DNA of 16,112 nucleotides from Acidobacteriota bacterium (GCA_013694635.1 JACDCA010000542.1:1-16112), one strand, 5' to 3'; shown: positions 6,398 through 12,665, counted from the stretch's first letter. The notes: generated by a model from the letters alone, not told the origin. Program-made: numbers and translations.

Positions 6398-6619
6398 ATG
6401 TTGAAAGGTTTCACTCACGCGCGCCTTGCCTGCGGATGTCGCATCGGCTTTCGCGAAGGTGTGGAAGGCAGCCCCGTCACCGTGGTCGTCGAAACCAAGT
6501 CTCCAGGCTGCCTGTCGACGCTTCACGTCCGCGATCTCCCGCTGTTCGATCACCGTGAGGCGCTTCGGACCCCAACGCGCCTGCTCCCGCCGATCGAAGA
6601 GGATTACGAAGAGTCGTAA
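6398..6619 (+). CDS. Small protein of unknown function with CGC motif
   Basis: This 73-residue protein starts at the ATG at 6398, sixteen bases after the thioredoxin stop. It begins MLKGFTHARLACGCRIGFREG, with C12 and C14, then C38, and ends with an acidic EEDYEES tail. It has no signal peptide and no transmembrane segment. I recall similar short proteins in acidobacterial genomes but know no function. The cysteines could bind metal or be thiol-reactive, which would suit a thioredoxin neighbour. It could be read as the fourth gene of the sigma operon, or from its own near-leaderless transcript starting at the TACAAT at 6382-6387; no -35 supports the latter. It converges with the ribbon-helix-helix gene, with 10 bases between stops. 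Confidence 0.7.
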   Translation: MLKGFTHARLACGCRIGFREGVEGSPVTVVVETKSPGCLSTLHVRDLPLFDHREALRTPTRLLPPIEEDYEES

Positions 6620-6629
6620 TCGGCAATCC

Positions 6630-6797
6630 TCAATCGTCACGCTCACGTTTACTCTCCCGGCCGGCTTCTCTCAGCACCCTGCGCAGTAAGAATTCGATCT
6701 GCCCGTTCAGGCTGCGCAGGTCGTCGTCTGCCCAGCGCTGAACGGCGTCGAGGATGTCGCGGTCTATCCGCAGCAGAAACGGCTTGCGGTCCGGCAC
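6630..6797 (-). CDS. Arc-type ribbon-helix-helix DNA-binding protein (short)
   Basis: This 55-residue gene is too short for many gene finders. It starts at GTG 6797, eight bases after the SPFH stop, with no ATG available in frame and only a weak ribosome site, so translational coupling is likely. The protein shows the RHH layout: a strand RKPFLLRID (residues 4-12), then helix A DILDAVQRWADDDL, then a turn at RSLNGQ, then helix B IEFLLRRVLREAGR, and a charged tail. The N-G-Q-I-E-F-L-L-R turn and helix are typical of Arc/HicB-like DNA-binding proteins. RHH proteins bind as dimers to palindromes; a strong 28-bp palindrome covers the promoter of this same operon at 7698-7725, suggesting autoregulation. 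No toxin-like partner is present. Confidence 0.85.
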   Translation of the reverse strand: MPDRKPFLLRIDRDILDAVQRWADDDLRSLNGQIEFLLRRVLREAGRESKRERDD

Positions 6798-6804
6798 GGT
6801 CCGT

Positions 6805-7674
6805 CTACTGGTAGATCGTGCCAGTGTTGATGATCGGCTGCGTGGACTTGTCGCCGCACAGCACCACGAGAAGATTGCTCACCATCGCGGCCCTGCGATC
6901 GTTGTCGAGCACGACGATCTCGCGCCTGGACAGCATCTCGAGCGCCATCTCCACCATCCCGACTGCCCCTTCGACGATCCGCTGGCGAGCGGCAATGATG
7001 GCGCCTGCCTGCTGCCGCTGCAGCATCGCGTGCGCGATCTCCGGGGCATAGGCCAGGTGGCTGATGCGCGCTTCCATCACCTCGACACCCGCGCGCGACA
7101 GCCGATCCTGAATTTCCTTCTTCAGATGATCGGCGACGACCTGTGTCGTGCCACGGAGCGAGACGGTGGTGTCGTCGTGCGCGTCATAGGTGTAGCTCTG
7201 GGCGAGGTTGCGAAGCGCCGATTCCGACTGCACCTTGACGTAGTTGTTGTAATCGTCCACCTCGAAGACGGCCTCGGCGGTGTCGACGACCCGCCACACC
7301 ACGACGGACGCGATTTCGACAGGATTGCCTTCGTTGTCGTTGACCTTCAGCCTCGCGCTCTCGAAATTCCGCACGCGCTGCGAGACCCGCTTCTTGGTGT
7401 AGAAGGGATTGGCCCAACGGAGCCCGGGCTTATTCACTGAACCGATGTAGTCGCCGAAAAACTGCAGCACCTTGGCCTCGTTCGGGTTGACGACAAACAG
7501 CCCCGCCATCAGGAAGGTGGCGACGACGAGCACGACGATGCTGACGGCGAGAAGGATCCCCGAGCCGCCGTCCACGGCCTGGACGAGTCCGTAGAGTGCG
7601 GCCGCATCGACGGCGAGCAACAGCAGGAGCACAGGCAACCCGGGAAGTGCACTGGTTTGGCGTTCGCGGATCAT
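6805..7674 (-). CDS. SPFH/band-7 (stomatin/prohibitin-like) membrane protein
   Basis: This 289-residue membrane scaffold protein has two predicted N-terminal transmembrane segments (about 12-31 and 39-62), followed by an SPFH domain from about 64 to 230. Recognisable parts are VVNPNEAKVLQFFGDYIGSV, the GNPVEIASVVVWRV strand, and ARISHLAYAPEIAHAMLQRQQA with the QRQQA segment of the band-7 family. The start at 7674 is set by GAGGAGG (7684-7690) nine bases upstream; an in-frame ATG at 7716 lies inside the operator and upstream of the ribosome site and is rejected. Family members oligomerise and organise membrane microdomains or control membrane proteases. No NfeD or FtsH gene is adjacent; the only operon partner is the short RHH gene. 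Confidence 0.92.
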   Translation of the reverse strand: MIRERQTSALPGLPVLLLLLAVDAAALYGLVQAVDGGSGILLAVSIVVLVVATFLMAGLFVVNPNEAKVLQFFGDYIGSVNKPGLRWANPFYTKKRVSQRVRNFESARLKVNDNEGNPVEIASVVVWRVVDTAEAVFEVDDYNNYVKVQSESALRNLAQSYTYDAHDDTTVSLRGTTQVVADHLKKEIQDRLSRAGVEVMEARISHLAYAPEIAHAMLQRQQAGAIIAARQRIVEGAVGMVEMALEMLSRREIVVLDNDRRAAMVSNLLVVLCGDKSTQPIINTGTIYQ

Positions 7675-7683
7675 AGCTTCCAA

Positions 7684-7735
7684 CCTCCTCAATTGACGAT
7701 ACCAAAGTGATATCATTGTGGTATCTAACAGTCAA
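7684..7735 (-). promoter_or_regulatory. Promoter and ribosome site of the SPFH-RHH operon
   Basis: On the minus strand, TTGACT (7735-7730) and TATCAC (7712-7707) are separated by 17 bases, a good housekeeping promoter. It would start transcription near 7700 and give a ~26-base leader carrying GAGGAGG (7690-7684), nine bases before the ATG. The -10, the spacer and the start region are all covered by the palindrome at 7698-7725, so a protein bound there should repress. Confidence 0.65.
7698..7725. promoter_or_regulatory. 28-bp palindromic operator of the SPFH-RHH operon
   Basis: The outer arms GATACCA (7698-7704) and TGGTATC (7719-7725) are exact reverse complements. The centre TGATATCA (7708-7715) is a perfect 8-bp palindrome. 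Overall 24 of 28 positions obey the dyad. It overlaps the -10 and spacer of the operon promoter. The multi-part symmetry would suit two or more dimers binding side by side. The encoded RHH protein is the obvious candidate binder; this is inference. Confidence 0.75.
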
Positions 7736-7779
7736 TACGGTTGAGGCGGTGGAAAGGTTCTTTCAGTCAGAATTGGTGA

Positions 7780-9201
7780 ATGTCCAACCTTCTCCTGCTC
7801 CCGCTGGCGCTTCTGCTCGTGTCCCAGACCTTCAAGGCGCCAGTGGAGGAGGAGGCCTACGCCTCTGTGGTCAGCGAATTCGACCTGAAGCGGTACGTCC
7901 GGGAGCTGGTGGCGTTCGGTCCGCGCATGGGCGGTACGCTGTCCAACGACAAGTCGGCGGCCTACCTGTCGGCCTTCTTCAAAAGGAACGGCCTCGACGT
8001 CACGATCCTCGAGGACCCTCCGGCGCTGGCGCATTCGGAGGAATCGTGGCGGGTCGCGCTCGAGGACGGTGCGGTCATCGAAAGTGCGTACCCCTTCGGG
8101 TTCTCCCCCTCGACCGGCGGTGCACGGACGGGACGCCTGCTGCTGGTGGAGGAACTGGCGAAGGCGACGCCGTCCGAGGAGTGGAAGGGGCGCGTCATCT
8201 ACACGCCGGGGGACATCGGGCGCGCCTACGCCGCGATCGTCAAGAGCGGAATGGTGCCGGCCGCGATCCTGACGAGCGCGCCGAACGATCCGAAACGCTA
8301 CGTGGATTGGTCACGACTCGGTTCGCTCGCGGCGAGTGCCACGCATCCGGTGCCTGTGTTCGCGGTTTCGTACGTAGACGGCAGGACGCTGGCGTCCGCG
8401 GCGCAGGCTGGGCGTACGGTCAGCGTCTCGCTCGCTGCGACGATCCGCGAAGGTCGCGGCAAGACGGTGATTGCCACGTTATCCGGACGCGAGCCCGGGC
8501 CCTATTACCTGGTGTGCGCGCACGGCGATTCCGATTCGGGGGGGCCGGGGGCCGACGACAACGCGTCGGGGGTCGCGACCGTGATGGAAATCGCGCGCGC
8601 GTACGTGCAAGGCATCCGCTCGGGCAAGGTTGCGCGTCCCCGGTACTCGATCAGGTTCGCCGTGTGGGGAGCGGAGTACCGATCGGCGCGCACGTTCATT
8701 GAAAATGAAGGCGAGCAGCTGAAGCAGCTTCGCGGCGTCTTCAATTTCGATGAAACCGGGACCGGCGCCGAGCGCGACGCCATCTATTTCGAGTCGAACG
8801 ACGTGCCGTGGAACGAGACGATCCTGCGCACGCTGGAATCCGTCGCCGGTGACTATGCCGGGCGTCCGGGCTTCTGGACCGAGTACACGACCAACCCGTC
8901 ACAGGGCGGTACGGATTCCTACGCCTTCCTCCCGAAACAGTTTCGCGGCACCGGACAGACCTCGCTCCAGATTCCCTCCACGACGATCTACACCGCCGCC
9001 TGGGACAAGCTCGCGGAACTGGATCAGACGCCGGGGTGGGAGTCGAAGGGGACGCCAGATCCCAGGAAACTGAAGATCGACTACTCGCTCTACTACCACT
9101 CGTCGGCCGACACACCGGAGAACACGACCGAACGGGAGCCGCAGAACATGGTTCGTGCGGTCAAGGTGACTGGGCTCGCGCTGCTTCGCCTGAATCGGTA
9201 G
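7780..9201 (+). CDS. Secreted M28-type peptidase with altered zinc-ligand position
   Basis: This 473-residue protein has a hydrophobic N-terminal segment (residues 4-16) suggesting export, a less conserved region with a PA-like insert (about 110-220), and an M28 zinc peptidase core. Core motifs are VCAHGDSDSGGPGADDNASG (H248, D259/D260), FAVWGAEYRSA (E299, Y300), FNFDETG (D324) and YYHSSADTP (H440). In typical M28 enzymes the third motif is EE, catalytic base then zinc ligand; here the second Glu is Tyr300. The enzyme may use a modified metal site or be impaired. The chosen ATG has no normally spaced ribosome site: GGTGA touches it. A CAGAAT hexamer ending six bases before the ATG could make the message leaderless, but no -35 supports it. 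Confidence 0.9.
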   Translation: MSNLLLLPLALLLVSQTFKAPVEEEAYASVVSEFDLKRYVRELVAFGPRMGGTLSNDKSAAYLSAFFKRNGLDVTILEDPPALAHSEESWRVALEDGAVIESAYPFGFSPSTGGARTGRLLLVEELAKATPSEEWKGRVIYTPGDIGRAYAAIVKSGMVPAAILTSAPNDPKRYVDWSRLGSLAASATHPVPVFAVSYVDGRTLASAAQAGRTVSVSLAATIREGRGKTVIATLSGREPGPYYLVCAHGDSDSGGPGADDNASGVATVMEIARAYVQGIRSGKVARPRYSIRFAVWGAEYRSARTFIENEGEQLKQLRGVFNFDETGTGAERDAIYFESNDVPWNETILRTLESVAGDYAGRPGFWTEYTTNPSQGGTDSYAFLPKQFRGTGQTSLQIPSTTIYTAAWDKLAELDQTPGWESKGTPDPRKLKIDYSLYYHSSADTPENTTEREPQNMVRAVKVTGLALLRLNR

Positions 9202-9220
9202 CTCGCTTCGCCCGCGTGCG

Positions 9221-9958
9221 TCAGAACCCTATTCGGAAGTTCGCGACCAGCGGCAGATGGTCGGAAGCCATCAGGGCTTTCCGTGTCCGCACAAGCTCCA
9301 TGCTGCGGACGGTGACGTCCCCCTCGTAATAAATGTGATCGAGGTGAAGGACCGGGAAGATGCCGGGGTACGTGCGCCGGCGTTTCAGATGCTCCGCGAT
9401 GTCGATGCTCTTGAACAGCGCCGAGAGCGTTTTGGTCGCCAGCCCCTTCATCCATTCGTTGAAATCCCCGAGGATCACCTTCGGGCCCTTGATGCGGTGG
9501 TCGTGGACGAAGGCGGCAAGGCGCCCTGCCTGGTAACGCCGCTCCAGGACGGCCGTCCCGAGATGGACGTTGTAGATGTGCAGCAGCGCCCCGTCGCCGA
9601 AATCGAGGTCCGCTCTCTGGCACGCTCGCTCTTCGCACGTCCGCCACGAGAGGTCGTAATGCCCGTGATGGACGATCGGGTAGCGGCTCAGGACTACGTT
9701 GCCGAACTGGTGCTGTCGCAGCTGCCGCACCGAGTGCATAACCCACCCCATGCCGAGCGCGGCGCCGATCTCTTCGGCCTGGCCGATTCCTGACGGTCCG
9801 GCGCCAATGACTTCCTGCAGCGCGACGACGTCGGCGTTCAAGTCCCGGATCACGTCCGCAATGCGCTTGGGCATCGTCCGGCGGTCCATCCCGCGGCAGC
9901 GGTGAATGTTGTAGGTCGCGATGCGGACGTCGACGTGCCGGCGGGCCTTGTCGCTCAC
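9221..9958 (-). CDS. Endonuclease/exonuclease/phosphatase (EEP) family protein
   Basis: This predicts a 245-residue Mg2+-dependent phosphodiesterase or phosphatase. All family motifs are present: TYNIHRC (N17), LQEV (E49), YNVHLG (N130, H132), GDFNEW (D165, N167), LDHIYY (D207, H208) and SDHLPL (D233, H234). No signal peptide or transmembrane segment is seen, so it is probably cytoplasmic. The start is GTG at 9958, which overlaps the stop of the phospholipase-D-like gene as GTGA. The longer open frame to 10177 is low-complexity Arg-rich shadow of that gene and is rejected. Tight coupling to a phospholipid-type enzyme suggests a lipid or phosphoester substrate rather than DNA repair; the EEP fold covers nucleases, sphingomyelinases and inositol phosphatases. 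It converges with the M28 gene, with 19 bases between stops. Confidence 0.9.
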   Translation of the reverse strand: MSDKARRHVDVRIATYNIHRCRGMDRRTMPKRIADVIRDLNADVVALQEVIGAGPSGIGQAEEIGAALGMGWVMHSVRQLRQHQFGNVVLSRYPIVHHGHYDLSWRTCEERACQRADLDFGDGALLHIYNVHLGTAVLERRYQAGRLAAFVHDHRIKGPKVILGDFNEWMKGLATKTLSALFKSIDIAEHLKRRRTYPGIFPVLHLDHIYYEGDVTVRSMELVRTRKALMASDHLPLVANFRIGF

Positions 9959-11211
9959 TGCTGACGCTCCAGGATCCAGACGAACGGGCCGACCACTTTC
10001 TCCCAGAGGGGACGTCGTTGCCAGTGCTCCAGCGTCACTTCCTCGCTTTCGCTCAGGTCGCGCTCGTAATCCTGCAGCAGCCGCGCGGCGACCGCAGGAT
10101 CGCGCATCGCCAGGTTGATCTCGTCGTTGTGCTCGAACGACCGGTTGTCGATGTTGGTGGTGCCCAGCACCGACCACAGTTCGTCGGCGATCAGGATTTT
10201 TGCATGCGTCATGGCCGGACCATATTCATGGATGCGCACTCCGGCGCGGAGCAGCTCTCCCCACATGCGGCGGCTCGCAAGGCGCACCCAGCGCTGGTCG
10301 GTGATCCGCCCGGGCACGATCACGCTCACCGCCACGCCACGCCGCGCCACGCCGACGAGCGCCTTGCGCAGCGCGCGGTCCGGCAGGAAGTAGGGCGTGT
10401 GGATCCGCACGTGATGATCGGCTCCCTCCATGAGGAGCTGGAAGGCGACGCGGGAGGCGGTCGCGCGATCCGACGGCGAGCTCTTGATCACGAAGGCGGT
10501 CGTGTCGCCCACCGGTTCGAGGTTCGGAAAGTATTCCGAGCCGGTCAGGATTTCCCCGCAGCACTCCAGCCAGTTCTCCGCCGCGACGCCCTGAAGTGCC
10601 GCGACGACCGGCCCTTCCACTCGGGCCATCGTGTCGCGCCAGGGCTTTCCGCGGTGACGCGATTCAACCGCCCACCAGTCGGCGATCCCGGCCCCCCCCA
10701 CGAAGGCAATCCGGCCGTCGATGACCACCAGTTCCCGGTGCGTCCGGTTATTGAGGCGCGACAGCCGATGCCATTCGAGGCTCTGGTACGCCTTGACGCG
10801 GCATTTCGCTTTGCGCAGCCTTCGAAGTGGACGCCCCCACAGGCTGAAACTCCCGATCCAGTCGACGACGATGGTGACGTTCACACCCAGTTTGGAGCGT
10901 TCGGCCAGCGCGTCGATGAACTGATCGGCGATCACTCCGGGCTGAAAGATGTAGCACTCCATGATGACCGACCGCGTCGCCGAGCGGATTGCGTCGAGCA
11001 TGGCGGGGTAGAACTCCGGCCCGTTGGTGAATACCGTGACGCGGTTGCCGTGATGCAGCGCCGCCTGGCAAGTCGACTGCAGCGTGTAGAGGAAGTCGTC
11101 GGCGTGAACCGACGTCCGCTTCGCAAGGTGGTAATTGATCCCCGGCGTGAAAAAAAAAACCAGGACGAGCCAGGTGAGGAAGACCGCCCCCGCTATGGAC
11201 AGCCAGTCCAT
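9955..11211 (-). CDS. Phospholipase D / cardiolipin-synthase-like protein
   Basis: This 418-residue membrane protein has one N-terminal transmembrane helix (about 5-22) and two PLD half-sites. The second motif is canonical, THAKILIADELWSVLGTTNID (H336, K338, D343). The first is THRELVVIDGRIAFVGG (H158, D165), where the usual Lys of HxKx4D is Glu160. I recall the same HRE variant in related acidobacterial proteins, so it may be a subfamily trait. Other conserved parts are NGPEFYPAMLDAI and IRIHTPYFLPD-like stretches of bacterial cardiolipin synthases. The likely reaction is phosphatidyl transfer or phosphodiester hydrolysis at the inner membrane. Its TGA overlaps the GTG of the EEP gene. An A10/T10 homopolymer (11150-11159) lies in the transmembrane codons. 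No strong ribosome site is visible before 11211. Confidence 0.9.
   Translation of the reverse strand: MDWLSIAGAVFLTWLVLVFFFTPGINYHLAKRTSVHADDFLYTLQSTCQAALHHGNRVTVFTNGPEFYPAMLDAIRSATRSVIMECYIFQPGVIADQFIDALAERSKLGVNVTIVVDWIGSFSLWGRPLRRLRKAKCRVKAYQSLEWHRLSRLNNRTHRELVVIDGRIAFVGGAGIADWWAVESRHRGKPWRDTMARVEGPVVAALQGVAAENWLECCGEILTGSEYFPNLEPVGDTTAFVIKSSPSDRATASRVAFQLLMEGADHHVRIHTPYFLPDRALRKALVGVARRGVAVSVIVPGRITDQRWVRLASRRMWGELLRAGVRIHEYGPAMTHAKILIADELWSVLGTTNIDNRSFEHNDEINLAMRDPAVAARLLQDYERDLSESEEVTLEHWQRRPLWEKVVGPFVWILERQQ
11150..11159. repeat. Ten-base A/T homopolymer inside the PLD-like gene
   Basis: Ten consecutive A bases on the plus strand (T on the coding strand) encode Phe19-Phe21 in the transmembrane helix. 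In a GC-rich genome such a run is unusual and is a slippage hotspot; gain or loss of one base would truncate the enzyme after about 20 residues. Confidence 0.9.
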
Positions 11212-11239
11212 CAGTCGATGGCGGGACGGCGCATGGAGA

Positions 11240-11251
11240 TATCATAATCGG
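11240..11251. promoter_or_regulatory. Overlapping divergent -10 elements between PLD and lipoprotein genes
   Basis: On the plus strand TATCAT (11240-11245) ends six bases before the ATG at 11252, the spacing expected of a leaderless transcript. On the minus strand TATGAT (11246-11241) occupies almost the same bases and would serve the PLD-like gene with a ~24-base leader. Neither has a good -35 at the expected distance, so this is tentative. Confidence 0.35.
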
Positions 11252-11605
11252 ATGCTCAGGCGCTCGTTCGTGGCCGCCCTCCTCCTCGCGGTGACCGCCG
11301 CCGCGGGCTGTTCGGATCCTCCTGATCCGGTCTCAGTCGATGGGAACGCCATCACGATTGTCAACAGCTCTTCCCAGGACTGGCGCAACGTCCTCATCGT
11401 CGTCAACGACCACTATCGCGGCGGCGCGCCGTTGCTCAAGGCGGAGGGACGGCTGAATGCGCCGGTCAGCCAGTTCGATACCGGCTATGGACAGCGATGG
11501 CCCATGGGGACGACGATTCGGAAGGTGCAGGTCACGGCCGACGTCGCCAACGGCGAGCCGGTGAAAATGAACTGGGAGATCGGTCAGCAGAAGAAACGAC
11601 CATGA
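11252..11605 (+). CDS. Small lipoprotein of unknown function
   Basis: This 117-residue protein has a lipoprotein signal: RR near the start, hydrophobic residues 6-18, and AAGC with lipidated C20. The mature part has VDGNAITIVNSSSQDWRNVLIVVNDHYRGG followed by a beta-rich stretch. I recall the NSSSxDWxNVxIxxNxxY pattern from uncharacterised acidobacterial proteins but know no function. After Cys comes S-D; Asp at position +2 of the mature lipoprotein acts as an inner-membrane retention signal in enterobacteria, and whether that applies here is unknown. Its stop overlaps the next start as ATGA, so the two genes are coupled. It has no clear Shine-Dalgarno, in line with the possible leaderless promoter just upstream. 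Confidence 0.8.
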   Translation: MLRRSFVAALLLAVTAAAGCSDPPDPVSVDGNAITIVNSSSQDWRNVLIVVNDHYRGGAPLLKAEGRLNAPVSQFDTGYGQRWPMGTTIRKVQVTADVANGEPVKMNWEIGQQKKRP

Positions 11606-11901
11606 CGCTCAAATCAGAATTCGAAGTAGCGTGCCCGTGCTGTCAGGCGACCCTGATCGTCGATACGAACCTGCGGCGGGTCGTTCGTCACGTCGAACCG
11701 GTGCGCGGCGATCGCCCAGAGTTGAGCGACGCCCAACGGATCCTGGCAGACGAGGCCGCGCGCAGGGAAGCGATCTTCGCGAAGTCGTTCGAAGACGAGA
11801 AGGGGCGCGACGATGCGCTGTCGAGACGCTTCGAGGAAGCGCTGCGGCAGGCCGATAAGGAGCCGATCACCAGACCCGTGCGTGACTTCGACTTCGAATA
11901 G
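11602..11901 (+). CDS. Small CxxC (half zinc-ribbon) protein of unknown function
   Basis: This 99-residue protein is encoded in overlap (ATGA) with the lipoprotein gene. The N-terminus has a strand-knuckle ACPCCQATLIVD with C11, C13 and C14, as in a zinc-ribbon half, and no second CxxC pair. It could therefore bind zinc only as a dimer or not at all. Residues 45-90 form a charged, probably coiled helix (DEAARREAIFAKSFEDEKGR and DDALSRRFEEALRQ), and the C-terminus is acidic. It has no signal or membrane segment, unlike its partner. I recall short CPCC-plus-helix proteins in Acidobacteria but no assigned role. The tandem array at 11902-12003 starts directly after its TAG. Confidence 0.75.
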   Translation: MTLKSEFEVACPCCQATLIVDTNLRRVVRHVEPVRGDRPELSDAQRILADEAARREAIFAKSFEDEKGRDDALSRRFEEALRQADKEPITRPVRDFDFE

Positions 11902-12003
11902 GGATTACAGGAGATCAGGAAAAGGCTCACAGGAGGTAAGGAGATCAGGAAACTCTATTGGCTTCTGAAAACATAATTGCTTCTGATCTCCTGATCTCCT
12001 GTT
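11902..12003. repeat. Inverted pair of 8-bp-period arrays (GGAGATCA) between convergent genes
   Basis: The octamer GGAGATCA and variants (GGATTACA, GGAGGTAA, GGAAACTC) tile 11902-11954 on the plus strand. The same octamer occurs twice on the minus strand at 12000-11985. The arms 11907-11920 and 11989-12002 are a perfect 14-bp inverted repeat, and the second copy at 11939-11950 matches 11981-11992 at 11 of 12 positions, so two units can pair with two units around a ~30-base AT-rich loop. It probably acts as a bidirectional 3'-end structure. The right arm is inside the coding region of the minus-strand gene and encodes part of its C-terminus. Confidence 0.8.
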
Positions 12004-12665
12004 GGAAACTCCGCCGGGAGAGGGGTCCATTTCTCTGTCCCACGGTATTCGAGCGCAGGTTTTCGGCCGTAGGTCTCGCGGTAGTTCCGATACCAGCGCC
12101 GCAGGCGATCGATCTGCACGTCGGACGATTTGATAGTGCGATGCGGGTAGTCCAGCAGTAGCCGCTCAACTTTCCACACGTTCTGCGCCGAGAGCCTCCA
12201 ATCGTAGTCGCCCAGGACGCGAAGATCGACGACCGCGTACCCCGTGACCCGGCCTGTGAAATCGATATAGGTATCGACGTAGCTCAGGGCGAGATCCCGC
12301 GCGGTGCGGAACACCGGCTTTCGGCCGTGCAGTCCCGGGTCGCGCGAGCGCGCGACCGAGCCCCAGCGCCCGCCGCGCTGATACACGAACAACACATGAT
12401 CGAGATTGTCGATGGATTCGAAGCTGAGGACCAGCGGCGGGTATCGGTGCTGCTCTAGAATCACCGCCGCGGCGAGCGCGGCCTCGAGACAGTGTGCCGT
12501 GTGGTGCCGGGCGACCCCGCGGAAGCTTCGCAGGGTCGCGCGCCCCGGGGGCGGTTCCGTGTTGTAGGGCAGCGCATTGAGGTAGCGCTGCACCTGCAAC
12601 GGCGTTCGCAGGCGATCGACGAGCCGCCGTTCCTGACGGGTGAAGGCGGAGCGCTCAGGACGCAT
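11955..12665 (-). CDS. Putative transglutaminase-like protein with repeat-derived C-terminus
   Basis: This 236-residue protein has a likely papain/transglutaminase-type triad: C59 in HHTAHCLEAALAAAVIL, H90 in SFESIDNLDHVLFVYQ, and D109 in SVARSRDPGLHG. The order Cys-His-Asp and the Cys at the start of a helix fit that fold. I recall close relatives annotated only as hypothetical, so catalysis is inference. No signal peptide is visible. The start at 12665 overlaps the SCO gene end by 11 bases, so the two are probably co-transcribed. The last ~15 residues (TGDQEIRSNYVFRSQ) are read from the GGAGATCA array and look unlike the rest of the protein. The array insertion probably replaced the original stop. 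The shorter family end would fall near EYRGTEKWTPLP. Confidence 0.72.
   Translation of the reverse strand: MRPERSAFTRQERRLVDRLRTPLQVQRYLNALPYNTEPPPGRATLRSFRGVARHHTAHCLEAALAAAVILEQHRYPPLVLSFESIDNLDHVLFVYQRGGRWGSVARSRDPGLHGRKPVFRTARDLALSYVDTYIDFTGRVTGYAVVDLRVLGDYDWRLSAQNVWKVERLLLDYPHRTIKSSDVQIDRLRRWYRNYRETYGRKPALEYRGTEKWTPLPAEFPTGDQEIRSNYVFRSQ

Noticed and set aside
6630..7674. SPFH and RHH genes as a toxin-antitoxin pair
   Set aside because: The SPFH protein has a clear band-7 domain and no toxin fold; the RHH protein is better read as an autoregulator.
7675..7716. Upstream start for the SPFH protein at 7716
   Set aside because: That ATG lies within the operator and before the predicted transcription start; GAGGAGG is correctly spaced for 7674.
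7707..8702. Plus-strand open frame of 331 codons overlapping the M28 peptidase
   Set aside because: Starts inside the operator and is a Gly/Arg-rich frame-shifted reading of the peptidase gene.
9959..10177. N-terminal extension of the EEP protein to an upstream start
   Set aside because: The extension is an Arg/Ala/Gly-rich shadow of the PLD-like gene; the fold begins right after the GTG at 9958, which overlaps the upstream stop.
10018..11247. Plus-strand open frame of 409 codons antisense to the PLD-like gene
   Set aside because: The minus strand carries two PLD half-site motifs; the antisense product has no family features.
11902..12003. The octamer array as a CRISPR array
   Set aside because: Units are only 8 bp with no spacers of constant length, and no cas genes are present.
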